Below are positions 21,741 to 32,793 of a DNA stretch of 62,138 bases, piece after piece. The DNA is from Pigoraptor chileana (lineage: Eukaryota; Opisthokonta; Filasterea). The notes under the pieces are model-generated. The model was not told where the DNA came from, did not search any database, and saw nothing but the letters and a program-made list of their open reading frames with translations. The translations under genes and the position numbers were made by a program. Positions within the stretch are counted from its first letter, which is position 1; every line of letters begins with the position of its first letter. The stretch covers positions 1 to 62,138 of the forward strand of contig CALSCR010002353.1 of assembly GCA_943704495.1 (NCBI GenBank), in the 5' to 3' direction.

Positions 21741-23427
21741 TCACATCTCATCGTCACTCAGGCCAAGATCCTCCTCAGGGTAGTCGCCGACCTTAACGAA
21801 TTTGGGCCGCACAAACGCGCCGTAATTGTTGGGGCATTCAAAATATTTCCGCCCTTCCACGCTGTGATTAAAAGGATGCAAACACAATGGAGTGTGAAAT
21901 AGAGCACACAAGGCGGGAACAGACTGTGACCGCTTGACTATGGTCACTGCACACAGCCACAACTAGGTGGCACACTACAATCATACAGCTCGAAACGATA
22001 CACATAAACGCACGCATACACACACAAATACACACGCACACACACACACACAAATACACATAAAACGCACGCATACACGCAAACACATACACATGTAAAC
22101 ACACACACAGATAAACCCCACACTCCGCAACAAACACACATACACACGCTCACACATCCACACAATAAACACGCGCGCACACGTACGTTCCGTTGTTTTT
22201 CCCGAGAGGCTCGTCGTACTGCACTCCAACCCAATATCCGGGCTTGAACGATGCTTTGCCTGCATGCCATTCGGGGGATGCGGGTTCAGAAAGGGGATGC
22301 CCATGGCACATGCGCACGTGATAGTGCATGTTGCCTGCACTCACAACACACAGCAACACAGCATTCACAACGCAAAGCACGCACGCACAAGTACAAAGAC
22401 ACACATGCGCGCAGAGTATGGCATAGCACACACAAACCACTATCTGTATGCAGCACACAAACACACATGCACCTATATCGCCACCCGTCCACCCACCGAC
22501 ATATCGCACAGTATATCGCCACCCGTCCACCCACCGACATATCTCACAGTATATCGCCACCCGTCCACCCACCGACATATCGCACAGTCCCGCGCTTGCC
22601 CATCGATGCGTCCACAGTCACCTCACACCGTGCGCCGACAGCAACCCCCTCAATGTCCTCCTCGCCCTCACAATCGGGATCAACAGCGTCGTCGGCAAAC
22701 CGCCCGAGCTTGTTGCGCTTTTTGAATGCCCGCACTGAATCTGTGGGTGTTGCGGATGGTTGCAGATGTTATGGTCAGCCGTGATGCTGCGCGTGACATG
22801 AACGGGCGCCAATAAATAACACAGACGAGGCTTGCTTAAAACACACTTGCAGAGACTCCAAACTACACCTCCACGCACCTCCAAGCTTTTCGTATTGATC
22901 CTCCTCCATCTCGTACTTTTCGATCTTGGACAGATCTTCAAACTCGCCACGCTTTTTATGAGGGTCAGTGTCCACAACCTGCAATCAGCCGCGTCCACGT
23001 TTGTTACAATGTTAACAGAAGCACATAGCCATATATGTGTCGGGCTGCCAGCACACACCCAGCACACCCCCACGCGTGCAAGTTAAGTCGCCTGTGGACC
23101 TCATTGCCTCAACAAAAGAAGGAAAGGCCACACTACACATGCATGCACAGCAGCCACCCACATGCAGGCGCATGTAGTCCTCAACGGGATATGCGCCGAG
23201 CATTGCGTTGTCGTCGTGGAGAGTACACACGACAGCATCTTTACGGTCGTGCAGTTGGAGGCGCATATACCCGGCGGTCGACCCAGTGATCAACTCCAGT
23301 TTCTCCTGCAATGCAGAGATGGATGTGGAGCAATATTGTAAGCACACGCTTAAACAAAGTGGATGGTATGCATACGGGTGGCCACGGAATGGACGAACTG
23401 TAATATGTACACACAGCAATAGCCCAT

Positions 23428-23487
<60 letters not shown>

Positions 23488-23625
23488 GCGCGGACGGACG
23501 GTTTCGGGCATGCGCAAGGCCATCATTCGCACCTTGACCTGGAGGACTGTGAGGGCTTTGTCGAAACGGCGCTCGCTTGCCATCGCCCCGAGGGACGTGG
23601 TCACCATCAGCGTCACGATGGACAT
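21741..23625 (-). CDS. TBCB: Tubulin-folding cofactor B
   Basis: TBCB works with TBCE in alpha-tubulin folding and heterodimer dissociation in the cytosol. Exons: 23625-23533, 23305-23162, 22978-22879, 22740-22573, 22259-22187, 21861-21741, about 232 aa (human 244). The N-terminal ubiquitin-like half (about residues 1-85) has [17 protein letters not shown] and [15 protein letters not shown] short acidic linker and [11 protein letters not shown] follow, then the CAP-Gly domain: [34 protein letters not shown] (usually GKNDG) and [14 protein letters not shown]. It ends in DDEM, resembling the DEI tail that binds TBCE and tubulin. The exon 4 donor lies in a 38-bp tandem triplication. Intron 1 contains a long CA/CG tract. 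Confidence 0.95.
21998..22160. repeat. CA-rich simple repeat in TBCB intron 5
   Basis: Imperfect ACAC/ACGC microsatellite filling most of the intron. Confidence 0.85.
22475..22588. repeat. Three tandem 38-bp units spanning the TBCB exon 4 donor
   Basis: Units begin ATATCGCC at 22475, 22513 and 22551, nearly identical. On the minus strand each carries GTCGGTGGGT, so three equivalent donors lie 38 bp apart. Only the first keeps the frame into exon 5. Confidence 0.95.
23430..23492. repeat. (AC)n(GC)n alternating purine-pyrimidine tract in TBCB intron 1
   Basis: 63 bp of uninterrupted alternation, (CA)n then (CG)n; Z-DNA-prone composition. Confidence 0.95.
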
Positions 23626-24001
23626 TCCTCAATCACAGCAACGAAACGACAAGGGAAAGTGGGCTGCTTTTTATGCCGAGATGGTCATCAACAATGAGAA
23701 GCAGCTGGTAGAGGGAATTTCACGGAGTATTTTTTGCAGTTTTAACTAGTCTGCGACCTTTGTGCTCCATTTTTGCACTTGTGATTGCGAGTGGTCACTC
23801 TGAGAGTGTCAGCCCTTTGGAATGTGCAAGGTACTCCATCACGTGCCCTGCACGTGACTAACTTAGCGAAGTGGACCAGGGACGATAGTCAGAGGCAGAC
23901 CTTCAAATTCGGTGGTAAGTGCCTGTCAATTCCATTTCCACCAATCAATCAAGCCATTATATGTGCGTGCACGATTGTCAAAGGCAAGAGTGTATGCTGC
24001 C
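23626..24001. promoter_or_regulatory. Divergent TBCB/MIPEP upstream region with two CACGTG sites
   Basis: 376 bp between the two ATGs. CACGTG occurs at 23840-23845 and 23851-23856, 11 bp apart start to start. A shared bidirectional promoter is inferred. Confidence 0.45.
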
Positions 24002-27000
24002 ATGACGTCTTCGCTGTGCACATTTGTTGTCGGGAGGCGGTGCGGCCGCCTTCTTGCAGCATTGCGATGCGTAGGTGCGGGCGCGAGCTGGCTGCCACAG
24101 CCGACAACAACAAACACACACACAACACGCACAACACACACTGCAACACACACAATACGCACAACACGCACTGCAACACACCTTGCACAATTGCGCCGCA
24201 TGCACTCTCATACAAGCTCAAAAACATCCGAAGGACAGGGTGCGCTGCTAGGAGTGCCCGGACTGACGTCGCCTGCTGGATTCGCGCGGCTGGCGGATGA
24301 GGCCATTGAAGCGAGCGACCGGTATGTCCGCACGTGCGTCTGTGTGTATGTGTGAGATTCAAAGGCGTGTGCTGGACGCTACGGCGATCAATGCACATAT
24401 ATGTATGTCAGGAGCATTGAGATTCTATTTATTATTACATGTTATAATATATGTAAGTGTGTGTGTGTGTGTTTCGTTTTTTTGTGGAATTTTTTGCCAA
24501 TGGTGGTGGGGAGGCAAAGAGGGGGGATTGTTGAATTCGCACTCATACATATGTACGTGTGGCGTGTGCAGACTTGTGGAGGATATTCTATCGGCTCCGA
24601 CATCGTCGGCCATAATCGACCGATTTGACGACATCTCCAACGTCCTGTGCTCTGTTGCGGTTGGTCTGAATTTCCACTGTTGTTGGGTGTGGATGTGGGT
24701 GTGGTTGTACGGGAGCACGAGGAGTACAGCAGATCCGTGGGATTTTTGGTATCCGCTGCTCTTTGTTTAGAACGCTCAAGTTGCAGCCTGATGCCTGCCG
24801 TCGCGACTGGCTTTGGTGTTGGCGTGCATTGCAGGACATGGCCGAATTCGTTCGAAATGTCCACCCCAACCCTGTGTACGTGGGCGCAGCGAGGGACGCC
24901 TGCATGCGCCTGCTACCGTACTTTGAAACGTAAGCACTGTTTTCTCCTGCTGTGGTTCCGTGGGGTCGGGCAGTTTGTGCGGGTGGGTGTGTGCGGGAAG
25001 CTGTCGTTAGAGGGGATGACGGGTTATATTGATATGGCAATGGTGTCCCAACGTTGCCGCATGGCACGCACGTGGACAACAAACCAACAAACCGAATGCG
25101 GCTGAATGCAGCCTCAACACTCACGTGGGCCTGCACGCCGCCCTCTCGCGCCTTGTGGACGATCCCGCCAAATTCGGTTCGCTGTCGGAGGAGGGCAAGC
25201 GCGCGGGAATGCTGTTTATGCACGACTTTGAACAGAGCGGCATCACTACGGTGCGTCTCAGCGTGTGTGTGTGTGTGTGTTGGTCCCCTCCACTTTTTGT
25301 CTTTACCTGTCCCATTCACTCTGCCCACATCTTTTTGCTGTGCGCCGCACTCCGTCTAATGTCCTGCATTTCTTCAAAACAAACAGCCAGAGGCGCAGCG
25401 ACGTGGGTTTGTGGCCTTGAGCGAGCAAGCGGTCGAATATGGCATGAAGGTGTGTCGCTCGCTGCAGAGCCCTGATGTCTCCGCATGTGTGTGCGGCAAG
25501 TCTGTGAGGGGTTCTCTTGCATCTGGACGCACCACGCACAGAAAGGCGTGTGTGAATGACACATAGCATTTCGTGCTTGTCACGTGGCGCAGTTTGCCGG
25601 TGCTCAGCGCTCGCCCCGCCGTATCGAGGTGAACCCGGCTGATCTCGTCTCGATGGACGAGAATCACTTTGGCGCCGTCGCCCACGCCCTCTCCAAAAAC
25701 ACGGACGGCCGCATCTTCATGCAGTGCGACGACATCGCCACTCACGCGGTGCTGTCACGTGCCCCCTCCGGCTCGCTAAGAGAGTCCGTTTATCGTGCCA
25801 CACACGCACGTGATCCCGCACAGCTTCATCTGCTCGAGTCGTTGCTGCAAACGCGGCGGAAACTTGCGGCAGTGTCGGGATTCCCATCGTACGCACACAA
25901 GGCATTGCGGGGCACGATGGCGGGACATCCTGGTGGGTCTGCGTGCGGCGGTAGTTTGCGTGTTTTGCTGCTGATGCAGCTCATGTGGCAATCAACTGTC
26001 GTCATGTGGCGGAGCCGCGGTGCTTGCAGCGAGTGTGCAGTTGCGCACTGATATCCTCTTGTTTGTGAGTGCTTCTGCAGTGCGTGTGCTTTAATCCTCA
26101 CACACGTGATGCATTTCGCAGACCGCGTGGCCGAATTTCTGGAGAAGCTGTCCCTGCGATTGCGTCCCTTTGCCGATGCGGAGGTTGCTGCGTTTGCGCG
26201 CGACAAGATGACTGTTGAGGGCGATGGCGCAGGGCCGATCCGCGCGTGGGATCGTGTATTCTACGAGGAGCGCGGGAGGGTCGCAGCCATGCGTGGCGTG
26301 GACGAGCGGTCCCTCTCCTTGGCGATGCACTTTCCGCTCCCCGCCGTCATACGCGGCCTTGGCGACCTTCTTGGGCGCTTGTATTCGGTGAGGATGGTTC
26401 CCCAGGCCATTGCGGAGGGTGAAGTGTGGGCGGACGGCGTCACAAAGTATGCTGTTGTCAACATGGAGGTATGTGCCCCTGTGTTGTCGTGTGCTGCGAT
26501 CGTATTGCCCTGCAGTTTGGGTTGTTTCCCTAGCGGTGCTGTTTGAGTCACGTTTTGGTTTGAGGGCATCCGTGGATTGGGAGTCAGTTTGTCTGTTGAC
26601 TCCTGGTGTTGTGCATTTTGGTTTGTCTATTGGTATTGCGGCCTGCATTGATTCGGTGATGACGCCATTTGCACATGCGCTTTTGAATGCAGAACGGCGC
26701 GCTGATCGGCCACTTGTATCTCGACCTTGTCGAGCGCCACGGCAAGATTGGGACTGCCAGCCACCACACCATCCGGGGTGCGCGCCAGTCCAACGGGCGG
26801 CGTCAAACGTGCATTGTGGCCGTCGTGTGCTCATTCCGGGCGGGATCTGGCGGCGCCATCGTCCTCGGCATGTCGGCACTGGAGACGCTCCTCCACGAAA
26901 TGGGTCACGCCATGCACAGTGGGTGTGGTGGATGTGGTGTGTGGGTGTGGTGTATGGGTGTGGGTGTGTGGGTGTACGGGTGAGGCGCGAATATCGCTGC

Positions 27001-28567
27001 GCTGTGATGGATTTTATATTTTTGTGTCAGTAATGTTGGGTTGCGTGCGATGTATCCTATGCTCATGCATTGTTCTGCTCAATTCCTCGCCGCGCACCAA
27101 CAGCGATGCTTGGGACCACAAAGTACCAGCACGTGGCCGGTGAGTGTTGACCAATTTACTTTTGTGTCAGTGAACCGGCACTTTTCACGCCGGCTCCTAC
27201 AGCCCCGCATCTGCACAGAATGTAATATCTGTGCACACTGATCCGTGCGTTTGCAGGCACCCGGTGCTCCTTTGACTTTGTGGAGACGCCGTCGGTACTG
27301 ATGGAGGCGTTTGCCAGCGACCCACGCATCCTGGACATGATGCGCCAGTCGGACGGCCGTGATCATGTGAGTGGTGGTTGGTGGCTTTTATTCTGCTGGT
27401 GTGATGGATTGTCCATTCGTTTTTTCAATCTGTATCGGTTCCGTGTGTTTGTGTGTCTGTTTGTGTCTGTGTCTGAATATGTCGGCTCATTTGTCGACAC
27501 CTTCACTTGTGTCGTATGTGTATGTGCGGTCTCTAAACAACCCCAGGTTGTGAGAAAGGAGCACGTGCAGGCGCTACGGCGAATGGGGCGCGTCGGTGCG
27601 GCCCTGGATCTCCAGTGGCAGGTTGTCATGGCGATGGCCGATCAGCGCTTTTACGGCCTGGCACACGAGCATCCTGAGGTCACCTTTGCGGACGTCGTGG
27701 TAGGTCACCGCACCGCTTCATTTGAATACACAATTGTGGAAATTGCAAGCATTCCTCCCCTTCCCCCCGTCCCATCAATCCGTGTGCTTGTGCCACTTTA
27801 TTCTGACTCTGCTTTCTTGGTATGTATACCGCCTCCTCTGTCGATTTAAACTGTGTCTGTTATGTGGTTTCCTTCCGCACTGTGGTGTGTCTGTGTCTGT
27901 GTGTGTATGTGTGTGTGTATGTTGTGTGTTTTCCGTGCAGCGCGCACATTCGTCGATACCACTAGCTGATGGGACCGCGCCGTTTCTGCACTTTGGTCAC
28001 GTGTTTGGGTACGGTGCGTCCTATTACTCGTACTCGTGGTCGAGGTGGGTGTTGCGAGTGCGGATGGTTGCTTCCTGAGTGTACTGTCTAATCAAGGCTA
28101 CGCTGTGTCTCGGCTGTAGGACTGTAGCGCTATTGTTGGATCCCTTGCCCCTGGGTCTTGATTTCTCTTTGGCTTCTTTTCTTGTGGAGTCCATGGGCAC
28201 AGCGCCTGTGACACTGACTTGGATCCTACATTTCTCTTCATTTCGCCCTTCATTGGTTTCTCTTTCAATCCCCGTTCTTTGCGAAATGGCCACTGACATT
28301 GCCGTATCCAACTGCCGGACGTGTGTCGCATTCTGCTGCCACTGCCACTGCAGGGCACTTGCCACTCTGATTTGGCGGCGGCTGTTCGCAGCAGACCCGA
28401 CGAGCAATGCGGCTGGCCTGCGCTTTCGCAAGGATGTCCTCTGCCACGGGGGGGCGCGTGATCCGTGGGCGATGATTGGCGATGTGCTGGGCACCCGACC
28501 GTCGGTGGATGACTACGTGGACGTGCTGGTCGATAGCATTTCGCCGGATTCAGATTGCAATCGATGA
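24002..28567 (+). CDS. MIPEP: Mitochondrial intermediate peptidase (M3A oligopeptidase)
   Basis: This matrix zinc peptidase removes an octapeptide from imported precursors after MPP cleavage. Thirteen exons: 24002-24321, 24572-24659, 24835-24929, 25112-25250, 25387-25449, 25593-25932, 26122-26468, 26693-26918, 27104-27139, 27257-27366, 27547-27699, 27941-28044, 28354-28567. The first exon has an Arg-rich, acid-free leader fitting a matrix signal, with a His/Thr low-complexity stretch, then LLGVPGLTSPAGF as in MIP proteins. Exon 6 has RRKLAAVSGFPSYAHKALRG. Exon 8 ends in the catalytic LLHEMGHAMH; the third zinc ligand is the Glu of SFDFVETPSVLMEAF in exon 10. HVFGYGASYYSY supplies substrate-binding His/Tyr residues. 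Exon 9 is only 36 nt. Intron 12 holds one dispersed repeat. The start at 24002 is the first in-frame ATG. Confidence 0.95.
26919..26984. repeat. GGTGTG simple repeat in MIPEP intron 8
   Basis: G/T-only repeat right at the donor. Confidence 0.8.
28181..28230 (+). repeat. Dispersed CTGAC repeat in MIPEP intron 12
   Basis: Near-perfect copy, sense to the gene. The A of CTGAC is at 28217, 136 nt before the acceptor. Confidence 0.9.
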
Positions 28568-29164
28568 GCGCCCTCAGCAGCTGCAGCGTTAATGCGGTAT
28601 AATTGTGTGCTGGGCGACATCAGATGGGGCGATTGATTTCGTCTTTGTTCGCCGGCGTGTCATATAGTCAGTCTCCAGACTGATTCCTCTTGCACTAAAG
28701 GGGGCTCAGGCCGAGTTGCGAAGCCATGTGATCCTCAGGCCGCCGCTCCCTCGTCCCTATCAATGGATCGATTGTCCTCATATCCTTTGCTTGGCTTTGC
28801 AAGTCTACCAACGGAATAGTGTTTATTATTAAATGCAGTAACTGTATTGTCAGTATGATCCGAGTTGAGCCCCGGCCAGAGCTCTGTGCATTAGCTGTCT
28901 CGATTCCAATCGGGTTCAGTTGTGTCTCGGGCATAGGATGAAGTATGATATTATCTATCAAGACACCCTGTAGTGAGTGTGTGGTCATGATATTCGCCGA
29001 CATTTACTGTGCACTTCACATTGTCGACCTGACTAGAATGATGTGGGTAAAGCTTAAAATGCCGGCACAGTCTTAGATCTTCACTCGTCATTGCATACGA
29101 ATGCTGCACAGACTGTGGTGATTTTCGAGACAAACAAGATTTCGGGTATTATTACCAGTCATAG

Positions 29165-29363
29165 GTCTTACCCAGGGGACTGCTGTTCTTAGAATAAAAC
29201 CAGTAATAGTTCTTACCCAGGGGACTGCTGTTCTTATAATAAAACCAGTAATAGTTCTTACCCAGGGGACTGCTGTTCTTATAATAAAACCAGTAAAGTT
29301 CTTACCTAGGGGACTGCTGTTCTTATAATAATACCAGTATAATAATAGTTCTTACCCAGGGGA
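29165..29363. repeat. Tandem array of about 45-bp units, four and a half copies
   Basis: Units start GT(T)CTTACC at 29165, 29209, 29254, 29298 and 29348. Each contains CAGGGGACTGCTGTTCTTA and a TAATAAAACCAGTA tail. Confidence 0.95.
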
Positions 29364-29790
29364 TGACTGAGTCGGCTGGGCACAACCGTCGCGACCGCCG
29401 CGACTGTCGTAGTATGTGTATGATGTCCTCGTCACTGGCATATATAATAACAGCCCAGGTTTCGGTAAGAAGTCACGCAATTCCGGCTTCACTCATGACA
29501 CACTAACGCGGCCGCCACTCATCCCATTAATAGAATTGTATCATGATTGCCGACTGCCGAGTGACATTCTGACCGGCACCCGGCTGCGACTGACCTCACC
29601 TGCCGGCTCAGTCACTCTATAATATCATGCCCGGTGGTCCGTCTCGGCTCAGTCCACTCGCAGTGCGACCGTGTCCTCATCCAATGCAATTCTCAGATTG
29701 AAGCTGTCGGCATTACGTGGACGGTGCACGTCACTGGCTGTGACAAACTTATCAGACCGTGCATGTCACGCGAGCCGTCAAAGAGGGCGC

Positions 29791-29862
29791 CGCCGCCGGC
29801 CGGCCGGGCATGGCCGATCACCGTCCGACCGTCACCGTGAGGCCCATGACTGGCCGGCGGCG
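29791..29862. repeat. GC-rich inverted repeat
   Basis: CGCCGCCGGCC at 29791-29801 and GGCCGGCGGCG at 29852-29862, with a 50-bp spacer. Confidence 0.6.
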
Positions 29863-30896
29863 CCGGCGGCGATCGTTCGCCGATCAAGTGCTGTCATGTC
29901 ATGGGATCACGGTACTGCAGCGTCACGCTCAGTAGTGAACGTGTGTTTATCCAGTTGACTGACTGCTCAATGATTCCACCGCCGGCCGTCGTACCTGGTT
30001 TTTTTAGTCAGTCCGCCCGGCAGCCGCCGGCGGCCGCAGCCGCAGTTTGAGCCGACTGGTGATTCTGTACTCGTTAGTACCGCGGCGTGAGCAAACAAAA
30101 TGTTGGCACGTGACCGACTGGGCGATCGCCTGGATGGAATCCACTGTCATGGCAAATTGCAAACAATGAATCCCTCGGCTCCAATCATCAACACAGGAAC
30201 ACTGTTTGTTGTGTTGTTTTATTGTTGTTGCTTTCAGCGTGCTCTCAGTGAATCTAAAGTGACGATTGATGCTCGTCTTATTTATTAAGCCGCCAGTTGG
30301 AGTAAAAAATAACCATAAAATAATTCGATAAATTGTGACGGCCAGCTCCCATCGAATGTTCGGTGCACCGTCTTTCAGTGCACGGATGGCGAACGACGAC
30401 TTCTCTGCCGACGTAGAGCAAGGCAGTGGAAGAACTGTGTGCTGGTCTGAACACACCCAATTACTACCAATTGAGACCGCCATCGATGGAAGTCCGGTCT
30501 CACGAGCGTCGCGCTCTCTCTAATGCAATTACGTGATTCCGAACACACCGACGACGGCCGTTCAGTTTCGGCTGTGTAATGTAAGTGAGCACCAATGGAG
30601 CCATTTCCCGCAATGCCGCAGCAGATACAGCCACAGAGCATATTGCATTGATAACCGACGCCGGCGCCTGCGGTGTGGAGGTGCTGTGTCTGCAGTCTCG
30701 TCAGTCGGCCATTAATCTATAATTATAATCGTGCCCCGTTCTGTACACAGTCGGCACCTGTCCGTTGTCGCTTTGTGGACACACTCAGTCGGTTCATGTC
30801 TCCGAACACAACTTTGTTGTCCTTTACTGGAGTCAGACTCGCTGTTTCACAGCGCCACGTTGTCAGTACTTCCGCCCCCGCGCGTCTGGCATCCCG

Positions 30897-31589
30897 ATGG
30901 CCCGCACGCAGTTGGCTGGGCCCAATGTCGGCAACGGCCAGATACATAATGCCAATGCCAGAGTGTTGGGAGCGCGGCGTGTTGCGGCCGGTGGAATGTG
31001 CATTTTCTTTGCGGCGGCGGCATATGTACAGCTAAATGACCCCGACCCGCTCTTCTGGGCCTGCATTTACGGCGTCTCATCGCTCGTGTGTGCCCGGGTG
31101 AGTGCAGCACCTGACCCGGGACCCGCGACAGCGAGTGTTTCGGCGGCCGTGGGTGGGGTCGCCCTGGCAACGGGATTTCTGCTCCTGCCTGCCGCGACCG
31201 CGCGGGGCGTCGGTTCGATTGTGGAGATTGAAGAGGGACGCGAGTGTCTTGGAATGCTCGTCACGTGCGCGTGGATGGCCACTGTGGTGCTGTGGTGTCG
31301 CACGCGGACCGCACCGCACCCGGCCATGAAGTCACCGCCGCGCAACGAGGGATTCCTCGTGCACAGCGGGCGCCTGGTTGTGCTGCAGCGCCTTGTCTCG
31401 CATTCACAGCAGGGATGCGACGGCATGCTGCTTGCGGCGGCATATGCCTGCATGGTTGTTGCGGTGGGAGGATGGTACATGCTGCCGTCCCATTTGCTGT
31501 CGAGAGGAGCTGCATTGTGCGGCGGAGGTACAGGAGGTAGTGATGGGCAGACGGGCCAGACGGGCCATACATGGGCAACACACAAATAA
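30897..31589 (+). CDS. TMEM220: TMEM220-like membrane protein, single exon
   Basis: 230 aa, intronless. The TMEM220 hallmarks are visible: AYVQLNDPDPLFWACIYG after the first helix, and EEGRECLGMLVTCAWM near the middle. About four to five hydrophobic segments are seen. Human TMEM220 is shorter, so the first 30 residues and the region after TAPHPAMKSPP are extensions; the C-terminus is a Gly/Thr/Gln low-complexity tail. The function of the family is not established. I chose the start at 30897 because it directly precedes the conserved block; in-frame codons upstream have no ATG. Confidence 0.75.
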   Translation: MARTQLAGPNVGNGQIHNANARVLGARRVAAGGMCIFFAAAAYVQLNDPDPLFWACIYGVSSLVCARVSAAPDPGPATASVSAAVGGVALATGFLLLPAATARGVGSIVEIEEGRECLGMLVTCAWMATVVLWCRTRTAPHPAMKSPPRNEGFLVHSGRLVVLQRLVSHSQQGCDGMLLAAAYACMVVAVGGWYMLPSHLLSRGAALCGGGTGGSDGQTGQTGHTWATHK

Positions 31590-31833
31590 ACAACAATTGC
31601 ACTGGCGCAGGCAGACATGGATGCGACGACGGTTCATTAGGACGGCACGCAGGTAACCAGGCAGCCAGAGGGGCAGTGGCATGCTGCGATGCACAAGCAG
31701 GAGAGACTGAATACACGCCCACACCCCACGCAAACACCCCACACAACGCCACACAACACCGTGGCAATCGACGCAACAACAACATGGGATGAGCACGGAC
31801 AGTGACGCAACATAAGCACAGCAACGCGTCACA

Positions 31834-32751
31834 TCACAGCAATGACGTGCCAATGGCAAGGAGCTCGCCAATGCGCGACAGAACATCCCGCAATAGCACG
31901 CGCATTTCGGCATCTCCGCACGTGACACACGCCACCAGATTCGGGTACAGTTCCATCACAAGCGCCCGCTCCCGCGCACCGCGTGGGCCGCTGTCGGTGC
32001 GGGAACGCACGCCAAGATCGCCGTCTGGGAAACCAACCACCGAAATCGCGGCAAGTGAGAGCAAAGCAGCACGTGTCAGACGCTCGCGCACAAGAGACTA
32101 TTGCATGACCGTGGGTGTGTGCACAAGAGACTATTGCACGTAACACACGGGCGCCGCTAACAAGCAGGATAGTAACACAGTGGACGCACCATTTTCTCCG
32201 CCATTCTTTGCATCCGAGATAAGGGTGTCTACAAGGCTCGACGTCGCCCTGAGCACGTGATACACCTCAGCCATGCGCGTTCTACAAGGAGCAGCAATGG
32301 ATCAGGGATTGAGGCGCCACCCACGCAGAAGGACACACAGCAGCAACCGCATGTACAGAGACTGCATCATTGCCATTAGGCCTCACCAAACAAAGAGCAT
32401 TCCTAATCGCCAAGTCACAGACACGACACCAATACAATCGACGACAACAGGCGAAGACGGCAATGGTGACAAGCAGTGGCGCCCTTTGGGGGACAATTAT
32501 TATCAACACACCGTGGCAGCGGACACTGGCCCGCAAGCTCCTCGTCGTGCACATAGCTGCCCAGGACGTCTTTGCACCGTTCAAGCAGCACACGCACGGC
32601 CGTCTTGCTCACCGTCAGAGAAGCACCTATAAGCAGTCACGTGAAGAAGAATTCAGGTCAGTGTCGTAGGCGCTGTACCCATGGATTCCCAAGAGAGAGA
32701 GAGAGACGTAGGATTCAAGTCAGTGTCATAGGCGCTGTGCCCATGGACTCC

Positions 32752-32793
<42 letters not shown>

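Larger units (their letters stand above)
28568..30896. other. 2.3-kb gene-poor island between MIPEP and TMEM220
   Basis: The largest stretch without a supported gene. Composition changes along it: AT-rich from about 28,700 to 29,600, then a very GC-rich patch near 29,780-29,880. It holds the tandem array at 29165-29363, an 11-bp GC inverted repeat (29791-29801 with 29852-29862), and CACGTG at 30107-30112. Open frames such as minus 30004-30483 and minus 28695-29003 resemble nothing I know and have no convincing splice partners. It may be a decayed element or a long promoter. Confidence 0.6.

Noticed and set aside
26091-26879. 262-codon open frame on the minus strand.
   Set aside because: Antisense to MIPEP exons 7 and 8 and crosses a real intron.
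29165-29363. CRISPR-like array.
   Set aside because: Units are directly tandem with no unique spacers, in a eukaryotic nuclear context.
30004-30483. 159-codon frame on the minus strand as a gene in the MIPEP-TMEM220 gap.
   Set aside because: No recognisable domain, no paired exons, and atypical composition; too weak to call.
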